Both the position numbers and the translations under genes were made by a program. DNA of 13,225 nt from Euperipatoides rowelli (Eukaryota > Onychophora > Udeonychophora > Euonychophora > Peripatopsidae): the NCBI GenBank assembly GCA_003024985.2, contig PXIH01S0018045.1; one strand, written 5' to 3'. Below the pieces are notes generated by a model. The model saw nothing but the letters and a program-made list of their open reading frames with translations, did not search any database and was not told the DNA's origin. Shown here piece after piece: positions 1 through 9,367 of this stretch (positions within the stretch are counted from its first letter, which is position 1; each line of letters starts with the position of its first letter).

Positions 1-252
1 GATATAGCGAGCTGACACTGCATTGTTTGGATGGAAGTGACACTTTTTACACAATAACTTTTGAAGAATCGACAAATCGCTTTCATATTTGATATACAGA
101 TTATTTACTAGGCTTATTTTGGCATTAAAAGTTTAAAAACAAACAAACATGGAGGGCATATTCTTTAACCAAACCAGAAGGAACCTGTTGTTATACATGT
201 TTAGGGTAGGCTATGCCTATAATGATACATAGTGATTTTTTTGTTTTTTTTT

Positions 253-266
253 GGGGGGGAGGGGGG
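253..266. repeat. T-run followed by G-rich tract
   Basis: A T9 run (244-252) passes directly into G7-A-G6. The same T-run-then-G-run layout recurs at 4474-4494, suggesting one class of simple repeat. Confidence 0.75.
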
Positions 267-538
267 AGATTGAGAAGTAGCTTATAATGTCTGTGACAAA
301 AAATACACAAAAGGAAAACTAATTTAAATTGGGGTGCAATTCTGTACATGTTTGTGTTTTCTGTAAATTAGTTTAATGAATTTCATTTAGACCATATGTT
401 TTGCCTGAAATTGGATAGCATGATGATGGTCCATCGCACAAAATGCAACCTACAAGTTCAAGGACATCAGTATACAGTATATTCTTGAACATGCTATATA
501 GTGTGAGGTGTGCCGTGTCACTTTAGTCACCACAGAAG

Positions 539-550
539 GCAGTATACTGC
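539..550. repeat. Perfect 12-bp palindrome
   Basis: GCAGTATACTGC is its own reverse complement. A related AGTATACAGTAT lies about 70 bp to the left. No function can be assigned. Confidence 0.7.
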
Positions 551-1117
551 ATATAATTTTGAGTCTATAAATTAGCTTTATCCATAAATATTGTTTTTCA
601 TATTATGTCATGCATATTTTGCCATAAATGAGAACGAGTAATCTGTGGAACTCCTTCCTTAGACTGAGAAGATTTAATAGTTAGGATGTGTCAAACATTC
701 TTATGACAAAATAAATTTTTAGGTGTAGACCCCTCTGTGCTTGCAACGAAAACTCATTGAAAACTCAAAAATTACTAAGCCGTTTTGATTCCAAATGTCA
801 TGCACAAGGATCTTCTCAAAGGGCTTGATCTCCTATTTCTGGTAAATTAGTGTCATGTGCCCTTTATGAATAAAATAGAGAAAAATATAGCTGACATATA
901 GGATTATAGGGCCTTCTTGATGTGTGGGTAAGGAGTGATTTGGCTAATCCCTTAAAAGGAAACAATTGTACCTTACTTCTAAAACTTTTATTTGAAGAAA
1001 AGGAAATGGTCAATTCATATTGTAAATCTTTATCACAGTTATCTCAAGAATAATTTTTGATAAGGTCTACTACCGCCCATGAGGCTACGTACATCTTTAG
1101 CTGACTTTCCATGAGTC

Positions 1118-1157
1118 GTTCATATGAGCACTCACTAACATGGCTTGATTTGGACAT
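1118..1157 (+). repeat. Dispersed repeat, copy 1
   Basis: This 40-bp block begins GTTCATATGAGC and ends near GATTTGGACAT. It aligns at close to 80% identity with the reverse complement of 3649-3686, allowing a 2-bp gap. Weaker likeness extends to its left (about 1065-1117: TACCGCCC and TTCCATGAG against TACCGGTACCCC and CTCCAACAGG). It is probably an ancient low-copy interspersed element of unknown type. Confidence 0.5.
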
Positions 1158-1180
1158 GTTTAAATTTGCATATAATTAAT

Positions 1181-2320
1181 AGTAAGCAATGTGTTTTTTT
1201 TAAATATTTAAGACATAATAATAATAATGTTTACTTATTAGGGCTATTTAGCTGCCCTGGTGTAAATTTCTAATTGATGTCCTATCCCTAGGTTCTTTCC
1301 TCGTTTATTAACCCATTCTATGGGAAGTGACAGTGATGGAAAAATTATTATTTAAAAAAGTACTCACTAATCAAGATTCTACTAGGCTAAATGAAAATAA
1401 ATAAAAAATTCAGATCAAGCTTTGTTTATTCACAATAACCACACACAACATACAATAGTGCACAATCTTAGAGTAAAACAAATTATTAAAGTTAGAAAAT
1501 CTCCAATGCCGAAAAAAAAGATGGTGTTTACGATCTGCATTTGAATGACATGCAGTTATAAGTTATAACCAAATGACAGTTTTCGCATAACATCTGTCAT
1601 CTAAATAATAATATTTTTGTATTTTAATTTAAAATACAGACCAGTAGTTAATTTTTAATGTTTAAAAATAATAAATACTGTAATGAAAATTTAAATTGTT
1701 AGGTGACATTGCTAAGAATTAAAAATGGTTTTATCAAAAGTAGAACACTCTAAAAGAATGTTATAGTTACAGTAAATGGTTTGTGTCTGTCTGTAAGGCA
1801 GATATTAGAGTGATGTAAAACATGAGGAATTTTAACATTGAATGCTGATACACTACATGACTTAACCTGAAGCCAGAAACACTAACAATTATTAATATCC
1901 TACTATTTAGACTTGAAACTTGATGATGTTCAGTATTTTTTAAATGTTTTTGTTTTTTTGATCTTACATTAATTTGGCCATTTTACTTATTTATTGTGAT
2001 TGTCACCCCCTGGTTATTTTCATGGCTTTTGGCTAATTAGTGGTTATATTCAAATTTGAAGTGTGAGAAATGTTGAAAATATTGGGAAATAATTAATTTG
2101 CAAACTAGTTGACACCCTGCTGCAGAACGCTACTTGCCCCCCACCTAGTTACCACATGGCCCTAGTTGTTCTAACTTAAATAATTAAATTGTTGAAAACT
2201 TAGCAGTATATGGCATTTTGATAACGATGGCATGTGAAGATCAACTGTTTTCTCACGAGCAGTTAGTGAGTTGTGGAAAGTCAGGTATATTTGAAACACT
2301 TCAGACTAGTAAGTAGGCCC
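1181..2320. other. AT-rich non-coding spacer
   Basis: No gene is seen. The stretch contains a short ATAATAATAAT run (about 1214-1228), long A/T runs and a weak 7-bp inverted pair (ATGACAG...CTGTCAT, about 1573-1602). Nothing further can be assigned. Confidence 0.6.
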
Positions 2321-2322
2321 AG

Positions 2323-2579
2323 TTCATATGAGTAGATATAAAAGAACAATTCAGTCACCCAATCAGAATCAAACACCCACAAGGTATTGCTACAACAATG
2401 GTATGATGTCACTTCCGGTTCAAATAACATGTCAACAATGCTTTAATCTATAACACCTTGGAAATTACCCATATTTCACTGATGTATAATGTCATACCAT
2501 TGTTGTTGTAATTGATTGTGGGTCTCGATTCTAATTAGGTGTCTGAATTGGTCTTTTATATTTAATACTCATATGATAA
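2323..2579. mobile_element. Palindromic (foldback/MITE-like) element with ~85-bp arms
   Basis: The left arm (2323-2407) and right arm (2492-2579) are inverted copies of each other with modest divergence. Both begin near TCATATGAGTA. They share ATATAAAAGA, CAATTCAG, CACC, a GAATC stretch, ACCCACAA, and end at ACAACAATGGTATGA. A central spacer of about 84 bp (2408-2491) does not pair. No coding capacity is present. Long terminal inverted repeats with a short non-coding core are typical of foldback elements or MITEs. No clear target-site duplication was found, so the superfamily is unassigned. Confidence 0.65.
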
Positions 2580-2982
2580 GGCATAGTTTTCCTTAGGATA
2601 TTAAATAAATTTGCCAAGAGAGTTATAATTGCCTATTGTAAATATAGGCTATTCTTAAAATAGTCACAAGGTAACAAATGAAATGTCATAAGAGTAGTAG
2701 AACTGTTTTCTCAATTTGTAACAATAAATTATTGTTATTTTACTGTAGTGTTTGTCATTCGTGACACATTAACAGTTCATTTGAATGACTCGTGACTGCA
2801 AAACAAGAACCTGAGCTCACGATCAAAGAGAACTTATCGTTCATGGCCGATATCAAACTGTGGCTACATTTATTGCATAATGTTAAATTTAGAACAATTT
2901 TATCATTTTTTTTACTTAAATATAAAACTTAATACATTACCATAGAATGCCGACTCCCCCTCCCCTATTTCTTTTCAAAACT

Positions 2983-3560
2983 GGCGCCATAGCCGAATAA
3001 AAGCGCCATCACTGTACTTTGACTTTTTTATCACTCTGAAAGAAACCCAAGGTGTAGCCTATCCATACAAGAGCGCCACCCTAGTTATTTTGCTTCATTT
3101 TACCTCATCTAAGATTCAGAATAGTGTATCCATACAAGAACACCGTCTAAAAGTTTTCATATTACCAGCTGACATTATTATGCTGTGACATCATTTTTGT
3201 GTGTTTTAGCCTACATCATTTACTGTAGATAAATATAGCTTCTGTTATAACGTTGAATACTTATAAACAGAACGATAGAGGCCTGTAAATTAAAAAGTGA
3301 AAGTTTTAACTTAGACGGCGCTCTTACTTGGCACATATATCAGCCTACCTATATTGATGTGTGACGTCATGTTTTAGTGTGTACCAGCCAATTTCCTAAA
3401 GTTTTGGGAAGCATGTTCAAGCAAGGGTGCCGTTTTGAAAAACAATCTTTTTAAGGAATTCCGATTCTAGCGAAAAAAGAGCGCCTTGTCGATTTTGCAT
3501 TGAATTGTGGTAAATCTAAGAGTTGCTAGCATGGGGCCGAACAAGAGCGCCCCCCCCCCC
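2983..3560. repeat. Zone of diverged AAGAGCGCC motif repeats
   Basis: Variants of a short CpG-containing motif recur in under 600 bp: GGCGCC at 2983, AGCGCC at 3002, GAGCGCC at 3071, the diverged CAAGAACACCGTC at 3135, inverted GGCGCTCT at 3317, GAGCGCC at 3479 and 3545. Flanks are partly shared too. GCCGAATAAAAGCGCC (2992) and GCCGAACAAGAGCGCC (3536) differ at two transitions. TATCCATACAAGA occurs at 3060 and 3128. The inverted copy at 3296-3330 aligns with 3130-3160 through CCGTCTAA. It reads as an eroded array or several insertions of one small repeat; no coding frame crosses it. Confidence 0.55.
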
Positions 3561-3574
3561 TCCCATTTCCCCCC
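3550..3574. repeat. C-rich tract
   Basis: C11 at 3550-3560, then TCCCATTT and C6 ending at 3574. It directly follows the last GAGCGCC motif, so the motif may have seeded or been extended by the run. Confidence 0.75.
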
Positions 3575-3648
3575 ATAGGAATGATAAGATCGCAAGCACC
3601 ATTGCTCACCATTTTACGATAATTAACCTATTTTAATTACAGATTTTA

Positions 3649-3686
3649 ATGTTCAAATCCAACCATGTGAACGAGCTCATATGAAC
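3649..3686 (-). repeat. Dispersed repeat, copy 2 (inverted)
   Basis: On the minus strand this block begins GTTCATATGAGC, continues through ACATGG and ends GATTTGAACAT. It is the partner of 1118-1157. The two copies lie about 2.5 kb apart in opposite orientation and flank both the palindromic element at 2323-2579 and the GAGCGCC motif zone. The shared TCATATGAG also appears at the tips of the palindromic element. Confidence 0.5.
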
Positions 3687-4070
3687 AGTACCTGTTGGAG
3701 AATAATTTTGGGGTACCGGTACTAGTTTACTATAAAGAACTATAAAACCTCAAAGTTATTGCACTGGGCTTTATTAGCAGAAAGTTGTAGTAATTCACCT
3801 ATTTTTCCCTATTATATTGATATTTTTTTATTATACTGTATTTATTTTTCTTAAAAATATATTACTGGTGATATTGACCTTAAAGTCTATCATCTTAGAC
3901 AAACTTTGTCTTTTATTAAGAAGTCTGCGATGATTATTGAATGCATCTAAAATAATGACTTTCTTTGGATGGAGGAAAAACGAAAAGAATCCCATTAACA
4001 GGATTTATTACCTTTCTGCAGATAGCCACCAGAAACAGCCTAATTTAAATAGAATGCATTCTTTCAATAA

Positions 4071-4085
4071 GGAGGGGGGAGGGGG
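4071..4085. repeat. G-rich tract
   Basis: GGA, G6, A, G5 in succession. It lies in a chance open frame (3937-4158, plus strand) that translates to polyglycine here and polyphenylalanine at the T16 run (4132-4147). That frame shows no family motif and is not called as a gene. Confidence 0.75.
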
Positions 4086-4481
4086 AAGATGGGTATTCCA
4101 TTCCAGATGTCTTGATGAAATTTTCAAGCTCTTTTTTTTTTTTTTTTGTAGTTGTTAAAAATCGATTGATTTGAATATTCAAATGAATCTGTTCAAAGCC
4201 AAAAAACAACAAAAAAAATGCAATTTAATAAAAATTCTTGTCATTCATTAAAAGATGAGAAACATGACATTTTTTGAAGAACAAAGGAATCATTAATCAA
4301 ATCCTTATCAATTTTTTTTTTTTAAGTTAGATATTGTAATATTTTCCATAGCTATGGATGAAAATTATCTTGTTATTTTTTATAGTAATAAATTAAATGC
4401 CACTGAAGGACAAACTTTTTTATGATTTTGTCTGAATGAGACTGTTTATGCATGATTACTTAGTTTCTCTACATTTTTTTT

Positions 4482-4494
4482 GGGGGGGAGGGGG
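4482..4494. repeat. G-rich tract after a T-run
   Basis: T8 (4474-4481) is followed by G7-A-G5. The layout matches 244-266. Confidence 0.75.
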
Positions 4495-5819
4495 TGATAC
4501 TCTTGGTTCAAATCTCATTTTTACAGAAAAATTAATGAGTCGATTATATATGATAAGGTTTAGTGATTTCTAAATAAAATTTCTGTTGAATTTGCAAAAC
4601 ATTTTGTGGAAGAATTAACATTAAAATAATTATACAATCAAAGATCTTGATGAAAAATTGTCAAAATTGAATAAAAATGTCAGGAAAATAGAATTGTAAA
4701 AAATGGGAGAACAGAAATGAACTTTTTTTTTAAAAAAAAGTATTCCTATTGTAAATCTAAAAGTAATTAAAAAGTGTTCAAATGTAGTGGGCCTGTTATA
4801 TTTTAATTTTGAATCCATTAACGTCTGGAGTAGGCTATATTATACAAATATGTTGGACTGCAATCAACTTTACAACTTGAGATTATCCCATGAGTCATTT
4901 TTTTTTTAAATTTAATCCTTTTTTTTTTAATTTATTGTTCAACTAAATGTAAAAACACGGAAGTGTAATAATTTAGTGAACATTAAATATTAAAATAACA
5001 ATTTTTGAGTATATTCACAATCAACCTACTCCACCCGGTAAATTTCTTTAAAATTGTGCTTATTTTATTACAAATAAATTTATAGAAAAAGTTTGATTAT
5101 TATAGCCTAATAATTTTTGTAATCCTAATATACAGTAGGCTATATTGTTTAATGAGTTAAAGTTAGGATTAACGACGTAACGTCAGCTGTCCTTCCAATG
5201 CTGTCAAATTATTTCATTTTTATTTGTATTTGTATTCTCTCCATGAATCAAAAGATATGATAAAAATATGCCTTATTAATTAATTTTTGTTATTAACAAA
5301 ATTTTATAACGAACTCCAATTTTCCTTAAATTGTTAAAATTGTTACATAATTTTCGATATGGGGGACTGTTATGTTGAGAGCTTTATCAGTATTTCCAAA
5401 GAAATATATGAAAAATTAGCCATACGCCTATTTTGTGATGACTTAACCAGCTGTGATGTGAAGAAATGGTTTTAAAAATGGCGATGGAGACTAAAGGTAT
5501 GAATATATCCTATCTGTCCAATTTGGTTACAGTGGTATTGTTTATCAATAATTTATTTGGTTATTTTTCAATCAAGTTATATAAATTGATTGGTAGATGA
5601 CTCAAAAATAATAATTGCTAGCCTATTTAGTTTTAGATCGGATTGTTTTGCGTTAAAAATACATCTAAAGCTAATGTGTAGTTTGAATACAAATGTCTAG
5701 AGTCTAAATTGGCACTGATTGAAACATTTGATATGAATGGATTGAATGCTGTTGTGTAATGACTAATTAGGAGTTTAAATTAAACTAAACATAGCACATA
5801 AATTACATAGTTAGCCATA

Positions 5820-5907
5820 ACTTTAGAACAATTCTATCTGCACTCTCACGCTCAGCTGTCCATGTCATATATGTAATACCAATCACAGTCTTTAATACAT
5901 GATATTA
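5820..5907 (-). repeat. Partial 3' LTR of the gypsy remnant
   Basis: Sequence directly after the polypurine tract on the minus strand should be the 3' LTR. It begins TAATATCATG rather than with the expected TG dinucleotide, which may have been lost. It contains an ACTGTGATTGG stretch and a moderately GC-rich segment (about 5835-5870) that stands out from the AT-rich flank. The far end of the LTR cannot be placed: no terminal CA or target-site duplication was found, and resemblance fades near 5820. No other copy of the LTR is present in the window. Confidence 0.5.
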
Positions 5908-6435
5908 TCCCTCCCCTTGAATCTTGCTTGGAATCAAACAGGGGATGTCGGTAATGACATGCATACCTCTGTTCCAGTGATGTGAGGTATTTGGTGTCGG
6001 TACTGGCTCTGGTGGTGTAGGATCCATGGGTATGCTGGCTGGCTGCCGGTTACCATTGTAATTCTGTCTGGTGGTTCTAGGAGTTCTGGTGAATGCAGTT
6101 GATCTGCTCGATGCTTGCCTGTACTACCACCAGAAAGTTTACTAAGTAGGTCACTGGGCCATACTTATCCCGAGTATGGAACGAGTTTGTTGTTTGTAAA
6201 GGTTTTGGAGAGCATTTTATCTCCGATTTGGAAACCTTTTAATCTCATAGCATCTGTTTCTGGTGTATAGAGTGTCTTGCGTGCAGGTTTTACTAGATGT
6301 AGATGATTTGTAAGTTCCCCCCCCCCTTCCTAGGAATAGTTCAGCTGGTGATCTTCTTGTTGAGGTCAGTGGAGTGCTGTGATAAGTGAAGAGTAGCCTG
6401 TAGTTTGTATTGGATATGTCATGGCTGTGATGTCC
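5905..6435 (-). pseudogene. Ty3/gypsy pol, integrase C-terminal part, frameshifted
   Basis: An intact integrase inserts element cDNA into host DNA. This fragment covers only the end of the catalytic core and the C-terminal domain. At 6325-6402 the minus strand reads YRLLFTYHSTP followed by RRSPAELFLGR, the conserved 'YRSTP...SPAELLFGR' signature of gypsy integrases, here with His in place of the usual Arg. Downstream, in other frames, come LVKPARKTLY (about 6270-6300), GDKML (about 6210-6225), GPVTYLV (6134-6160) and HRADQL (6096-6113), which match the usual order of GD.V, GPV.Y.V and R.H.DQL blocks. A proline-rich tail (about 5985-6030) runs to a stop at 5905-5907. Frames used in order are 0, 2, 1, 2, 0. 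One shift falls at a run of ten C (6317-6326), where a length error is also possible. Non-functional. Confidence 0.8.
5908..5918 (-). other. Polypurine tract of the gypsy remnant
   Basis: The minus strand reads AAGGGGAGGGA here, immediately before the stop codon of the pol remnant and the probable LTR start. In LTR retrotransposons such a tract primes plus-strand DNA synthesis and always abuts the 3' LTR. The position and composition are seen; the function is assigned from the family. Confidence 0.7.
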
Positions 6436-6439
6436 TTGT

Positions 6440-7360
6440 GCAGTAGCGTAAAAAGGTGATATTTTAAATAAATGTGGTAGGCTAACTAGTTTATTTTTTT
6501 CTTTGTGTTTTACCTGCACTATATTAAGATATTCTAGTGATTTCTTAGGCATGGTTAAAAATGTTAAAATTATTAGGAATGAGCCCTTAGTCGACAACTG
6601 TGCTCTTGAACACTCATTTAAATAACAAGTTTAAGGGGTGAGCTCTTAATCAGACATGCACCTTTGATCAGCATTTTATTGAACACTAGATTTCGCTTGG
6701 ATTTGACCAACACATTTTTGGCACTATATATTAACGATGACTGATGTAAACATTTGATATTAAATTGGAATAAGCCTTACCTATAAAGATTAGCCTAGGT
6801 TAGAATTTATTCAATAAATTGTTATTTATACCCACTCTACCCAAATTAGCCGAGCCACCCTACAGTAAACATACAGTAACTTACTAAAAATGTTAAAAAA
6901 TTGGTGAGTAATTGAACAAGCTTTCCAATGTTTTGGGTTTCTTAATTAAATATAATTTCAAATGGGTTACAGCCAGCTTAATAATATGATTGCTAACAAA
7001 AACAAAATACTATTCCTGCTTTATAAATTTAAAACTCTAGAAATTGATTTCTTAGTGTCACACCACATTGATTTGCCTATATCATGTATGTGATGCTACT
7101 ATATGACAATCTGCTATTTCAAAGAGACAGATTGAGAATAGGCTATAGATAAAGCCCCCCAAAAAGAGTTATCAGGATCATAGAGTAATATTTTACATCA
7201 ATTAATTAATCTACCATTTCTACAATCTTGAAGAATGTTCAAAAGGAAATTTCCTAAAGATTTCTTTAAAAGATATTCCCAATACTTCCCACTTATTTAA
7301 AGCCAAATTTCTAGGCAAAACATTAAATCTTGTGACAAATTAAGGATTCTATTGATAAGA
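6440..7360. other. AT-rich non-coding spacer
   Basis: This lies upstream (on the minus strand) of the gypsy fragment. The open frame of that fragment extends to 6597 by chance, without integrase likeness beyond about 6435. No gene, RNA or repeat was recognised apart from TAGGCTA-type words at about 6478, 6791 and 7141. Confidence 0.55.
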
Positions 7361-7362
7361 AC

Positions 7363-7475
7363 CAAAGGTTTTATGATTTCTATTAGCACAATGATTAAAT
7401 GATCAATAAATCTTCATAACTCTTCTTACCATAACTGAATATCATTTTAAAACAATAACTTTTTTTTTTTTTTTT
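7363..7475. repeat. Tandem duplication, first copy
   Basis: This 113-bp block, from CAAAGGTTTTATG to the end of a T16 run, recurs to its right with no visible mismatch. The second copy is split by an N: 7484-7520 equals 7363-7399, and 7522-7615 equals 7382-7475. Identity of both copies, including the homopolymer length, means either a very recent duplication or an assembly effect. Confidence 0.9.
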
Positions 7476-7483
7476 AAGAAAAT

Positions 7484-7615
7484 CAAAGGTTTTATGATTT
7501 CTATTAGCACAATGATTAAANATTAGCACAATGATTAAATGATCAATAAATCTTCATAACTCTTCTTACCATAACTGAATATCATTTTAAAACAATAACT
7601 TTTTTTTTTTTTTTT
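7484..7615. repeat. Tandem duplication, second copy interrupted by N
   Basis: 7484-7520 repeats the first 37 bp of the first copy. One N stands at 7521. 7522-7615 then repeats 7382-7475 exactly. The 18 bases before the N (7503-7520) are repeated right after it (7522-7539), which is what an unmerged overlap between two contigs looks like. If that overlap is collapsed, a simple two-copy repeat of 121-bp period remains. Confidence 0.85.
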
Positions 7616-7795
7616 AGATTGATCTCATACTTTATAATTGGGTTTAAATCCAGGATTTAAACTATTCTTATAGCTTATATTTATTTAGGCTATTTATTTA
7701 TTTTATAAACTGTAAATATGTTACATAATAACAATAGAGTAGCCTAATTGTAAATCAATCTTTTTTCACAAAATGAAAAGATACAAGGCTATGAA

Positions 7796-7804
7796 ATTGG
7801 AAGG
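7796..7804. repeat. Left target-site duplication of the 7805-8229 element
   Basis: The nine bases ATTGGAAGG match ATTGGGAGG at the other end of the element with one difference. They lie directly outside the inverted termini, as expected for a duplication made on insertion. Confidence 0.5.
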
Positions 7805-8229
7805 TGGAGTTGCCAGATTTGTGAATATCATAACCGGGACAAAATGGGTGTCTGTATGGCCCATCCCCAGCCCAGAAGGGAGGGGTCCAAGGAAAATGAA
7901 AAAAAAAAAAAAATTAGTAGTACTTTCCGCCAGGATAAATTTTTTTTAGGGCGATCACACCTGTTGCCCTACCTCTTTCTGAACTTATGCGACCCATTAC
8001 GTAAAATGAGTTAAAAGTTTAGACAACCAAAGATTCAAAATTGGTTCACTCAATAAAAAGATGGTATCATCAATGCAAAACAAGCGAAAAAGAATAATTG
8101 CCAGGATTTTTTTTTTTACTACTTTTGTTAAACCAGGATATTTGACTGACCCGAAATCTCTTATCGGGACACAGGTATTTGAGACTCCAAATTGGGACAA
8201 TCCATGTAAACTGAATGTCTAGCAACTCT
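7805..8229. mobile_element. Non-autonomous DNA transposon with short inverted ends
   Basis: The left end (from 7805) reads TGGAGTTGCCAGAT. The right end, reverse-complemented from 8229, reads AGAGTTGCTAGAC, giving imperfect inverted termini. They are flanked by ATTGGAAGG (7796-7804) and ATTGGGAGG (8230-8238), a 9-bp direct repeat with one mismatch that looks like a target-site duplication. Inside each end lies a CGGGACA/TGGGACA-type block. At about 425 bp it is too short to encode a transposase. The 67-codon minus-strand frame across 7997-8200 shows no family motif and is treated as chance. An 8-bp duplication would suggest hAT, but the superfamily is inference. Confidence 0.55.
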
Positions 8230-8238
8230 ATTGGGAGG
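8230..8238. repeat. Right target-site duplication of the 7805-8229 element
   Basis: ATTGGGAGG directly follows the right inverted terminus and pairs with the left flank ATTGGAAGG, differing at one position. The single mismatch points to an insertion of some age. Confidence 0.5.
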
Positions 8239-8915
8239 ATAAAAAAGGGAATGGTTTGAAATTTAATTTCAATATTTAGCGTTAAACATGTTTGTTGTGT
8301 GTTTTAATATCTGTTGTTGAAAAAAACATTGGCTTTAGAATAGGATTACTATTTAATGCTTTTCATTATCTTAAGGATAAATAGGCTAATGGAAAAATAA
8401 AATCCCAGCACGGTCATGAATTAATTAGAAATGTATCTTTTGTTTCTTATAATCAAATGATGTACCTGACATACTGTATCTGATTTGACAAGTTGTCAAT
8501 CAAGCTGATATAACAATAGGTCCTTGAATGAATTAGAAATTTCCAGCTCTTTTGAAAATGGTATTTCTAACTTTTAATAATTTAAAATAAAATTGATGTT
8601 ACCATATGTTGAAAATACAGTAAAATTATCATCAGTCCACTTACCTGTTATCTTAAAACATACATTTATCTTAAATACAGCTATTTTAGTTTGTATTTTG
8701 ATTAACAAAGGAAGTTTAAATCTATTTTTATTCATTCTACACAATATTTATACTAATAGGCCTACAGTATGTTTTTTTTTTTTAAAAAGATTTCTTTCAA
8801 ATACTGTTTAAAAACTTTTCAAATTTGTCAAATTAGCTTTATTTTGAAAAAAAAAATGTATGTTTCATTCATCAGTAGGGGTCAGGGGGAAAATGAAGCT
8901 CCCTTCTGGTTTGAG

Positions 8916-8949
8916 CACTTCCTGTCATGCTCAGTATGTCACTTCCTGT
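8916..8949 (+). repeat. Two copies of CACTTCCTGT, 24 bp apart
   Basis: CACTTCCTGT occurs at 8916-8925 and 8940-8949. The second is part of ATGTCACTTCC, which also occurs in the core of the palindromic element (about 2406-2416). The likeness is too short to prove a shared origin. Confidence 0.4.
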
Positions 8950-9367
8950 TTTTATACCCATAAATGGGCATATGAGACATGATGATGTCACACCTTGCAT
9001 AAGTCAAAAGTTATGAAATTAAGGCACAAATGAATTTATAATATTGGATTAAATTTGTCAAAGCTCTGGTAGAGTTTAAAAATGTACGGTAAATAAAATG
9101 TAGGGTCTTCAGAGTTCAAGTCTTGACTTCACTGGAGTGAGGATTCACAGTAAGCTGACATTTATCTCGTTTAGTTTATCCAGTTTAGTCATTGACATTT
9201 TACTATCTTGCAAGGAAAGGTTAATTCACACCCATTTGTTTTCCGGCACCATTCATGTTCATTGATTCAGTACAACTTGACATTTACGTGGTAGCTTAAT
9301 AGATTGATGAAAATTTTTTTAAATTTGTTTTATTCACCTTGTTAGAAGATTAATAAAATAAATAAAA

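Larger units (their letters stand above)
1..1060. other. AT-rich non-coding spacer
   Basis: No coding frame, RNA gene or transposon end was recognised. The stretch holds the G-rich tract at 253-266, the palindrome at 539-550 and one TAGGCTATGCCTA at about 208. It is intergenic or intronic. Confidence 0.6.
3690..5819. other. AT-rich non-coding spacer
   Basis: The stretch is dominated by A/T homopolymers (T16 at 4132-4147; T9-A8 at 4723-4739) and two G-rich tracts. Frames at 3937-4158 (plus) and 4630-4818 (minus) are low-complexity and show no family signature. An isolated start-plus-donor pattern near 5479 is noted under rejected items. Confidence 0.6.
5820..6435 (-). mobile_element. 3'-end remnant of a Ty3/gypsy LTR retrotransposon
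   Basis: Read on the minus strand, three parts of a retrotransposon 3' end lie in the right order: integrase C-terminal coding sequence, a purine-rich tract, then the probable start of the 3' LTR. The copy is truncated. No reverse transcriptase, RNase H, protease, gag or second LTR is visible anywhere in the window. The reading frame changes about four times over roughly 500 bp, so it is an old dead copy. Upstream of about 6435 the sequence becomes AT-rich and loses resemblance, so the 5' breakpoint is probably there. Order and motifs are seen; the family is recognised from knowledge of gypsy integrases; the outer limits are estimates. Confidence 0.8.

Noticed and set aside
3711-3726. Dense restriction-site-like run (GGTACC, ACCGGT, ACTAGT) resembling a cloning polylinker
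   Set aside because: It lies in ordinary AT-rich flank with no vector sequence nearby; GTACCGGTAC is a chance palindrome.
3937-4158. 73-codon open frame, plus strand
   Set aside because: It crosses a G-rich run and a T16 run, giving polyglycine and polyphenylalanine; no domain or motif.
4504-4516. TTGGTTCAAATCT, similar to a tRNA B box (also GTTCAAATCC at 3651)
   Set aside because: No A box at the right distance, no cloverleaf and no SINE-like tail; B-box-like words occur by chance.
4630-4818. 62-codon open frame, minus strand
   Set aside because: Phe/Leu/Ile/Lys-rich translation of A/T runs with no family signature.
5172-5185. GACGTAACGTCAG, resembling a CRE-type promoter element
   Set aside because: A single short match without a nearby gene start.
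5467-5600. ATG-rich start in good context (near 5479) followed by AAAG|GTATGA, resembling a first coding exon with a splice donor; a frame of about 44 codons also runs on
   Set aside because: Only about six codons would precede the donor, no matching acceptor or downstream exon with recognisable protein was found, and such patterns are common by chance.
7997-8200. 67-codon open frame, minus strand
   Set aside because: It lies wholly inside the small DNA transposon at 7805-8229 and shows no transposase motif.
8593-8963. Two overlapping plus-strand frames of 72 and 64 codons
   Set aside because: Low-complexity peptides from T and A runs; overlapping each other in different frames; no homology recognised.
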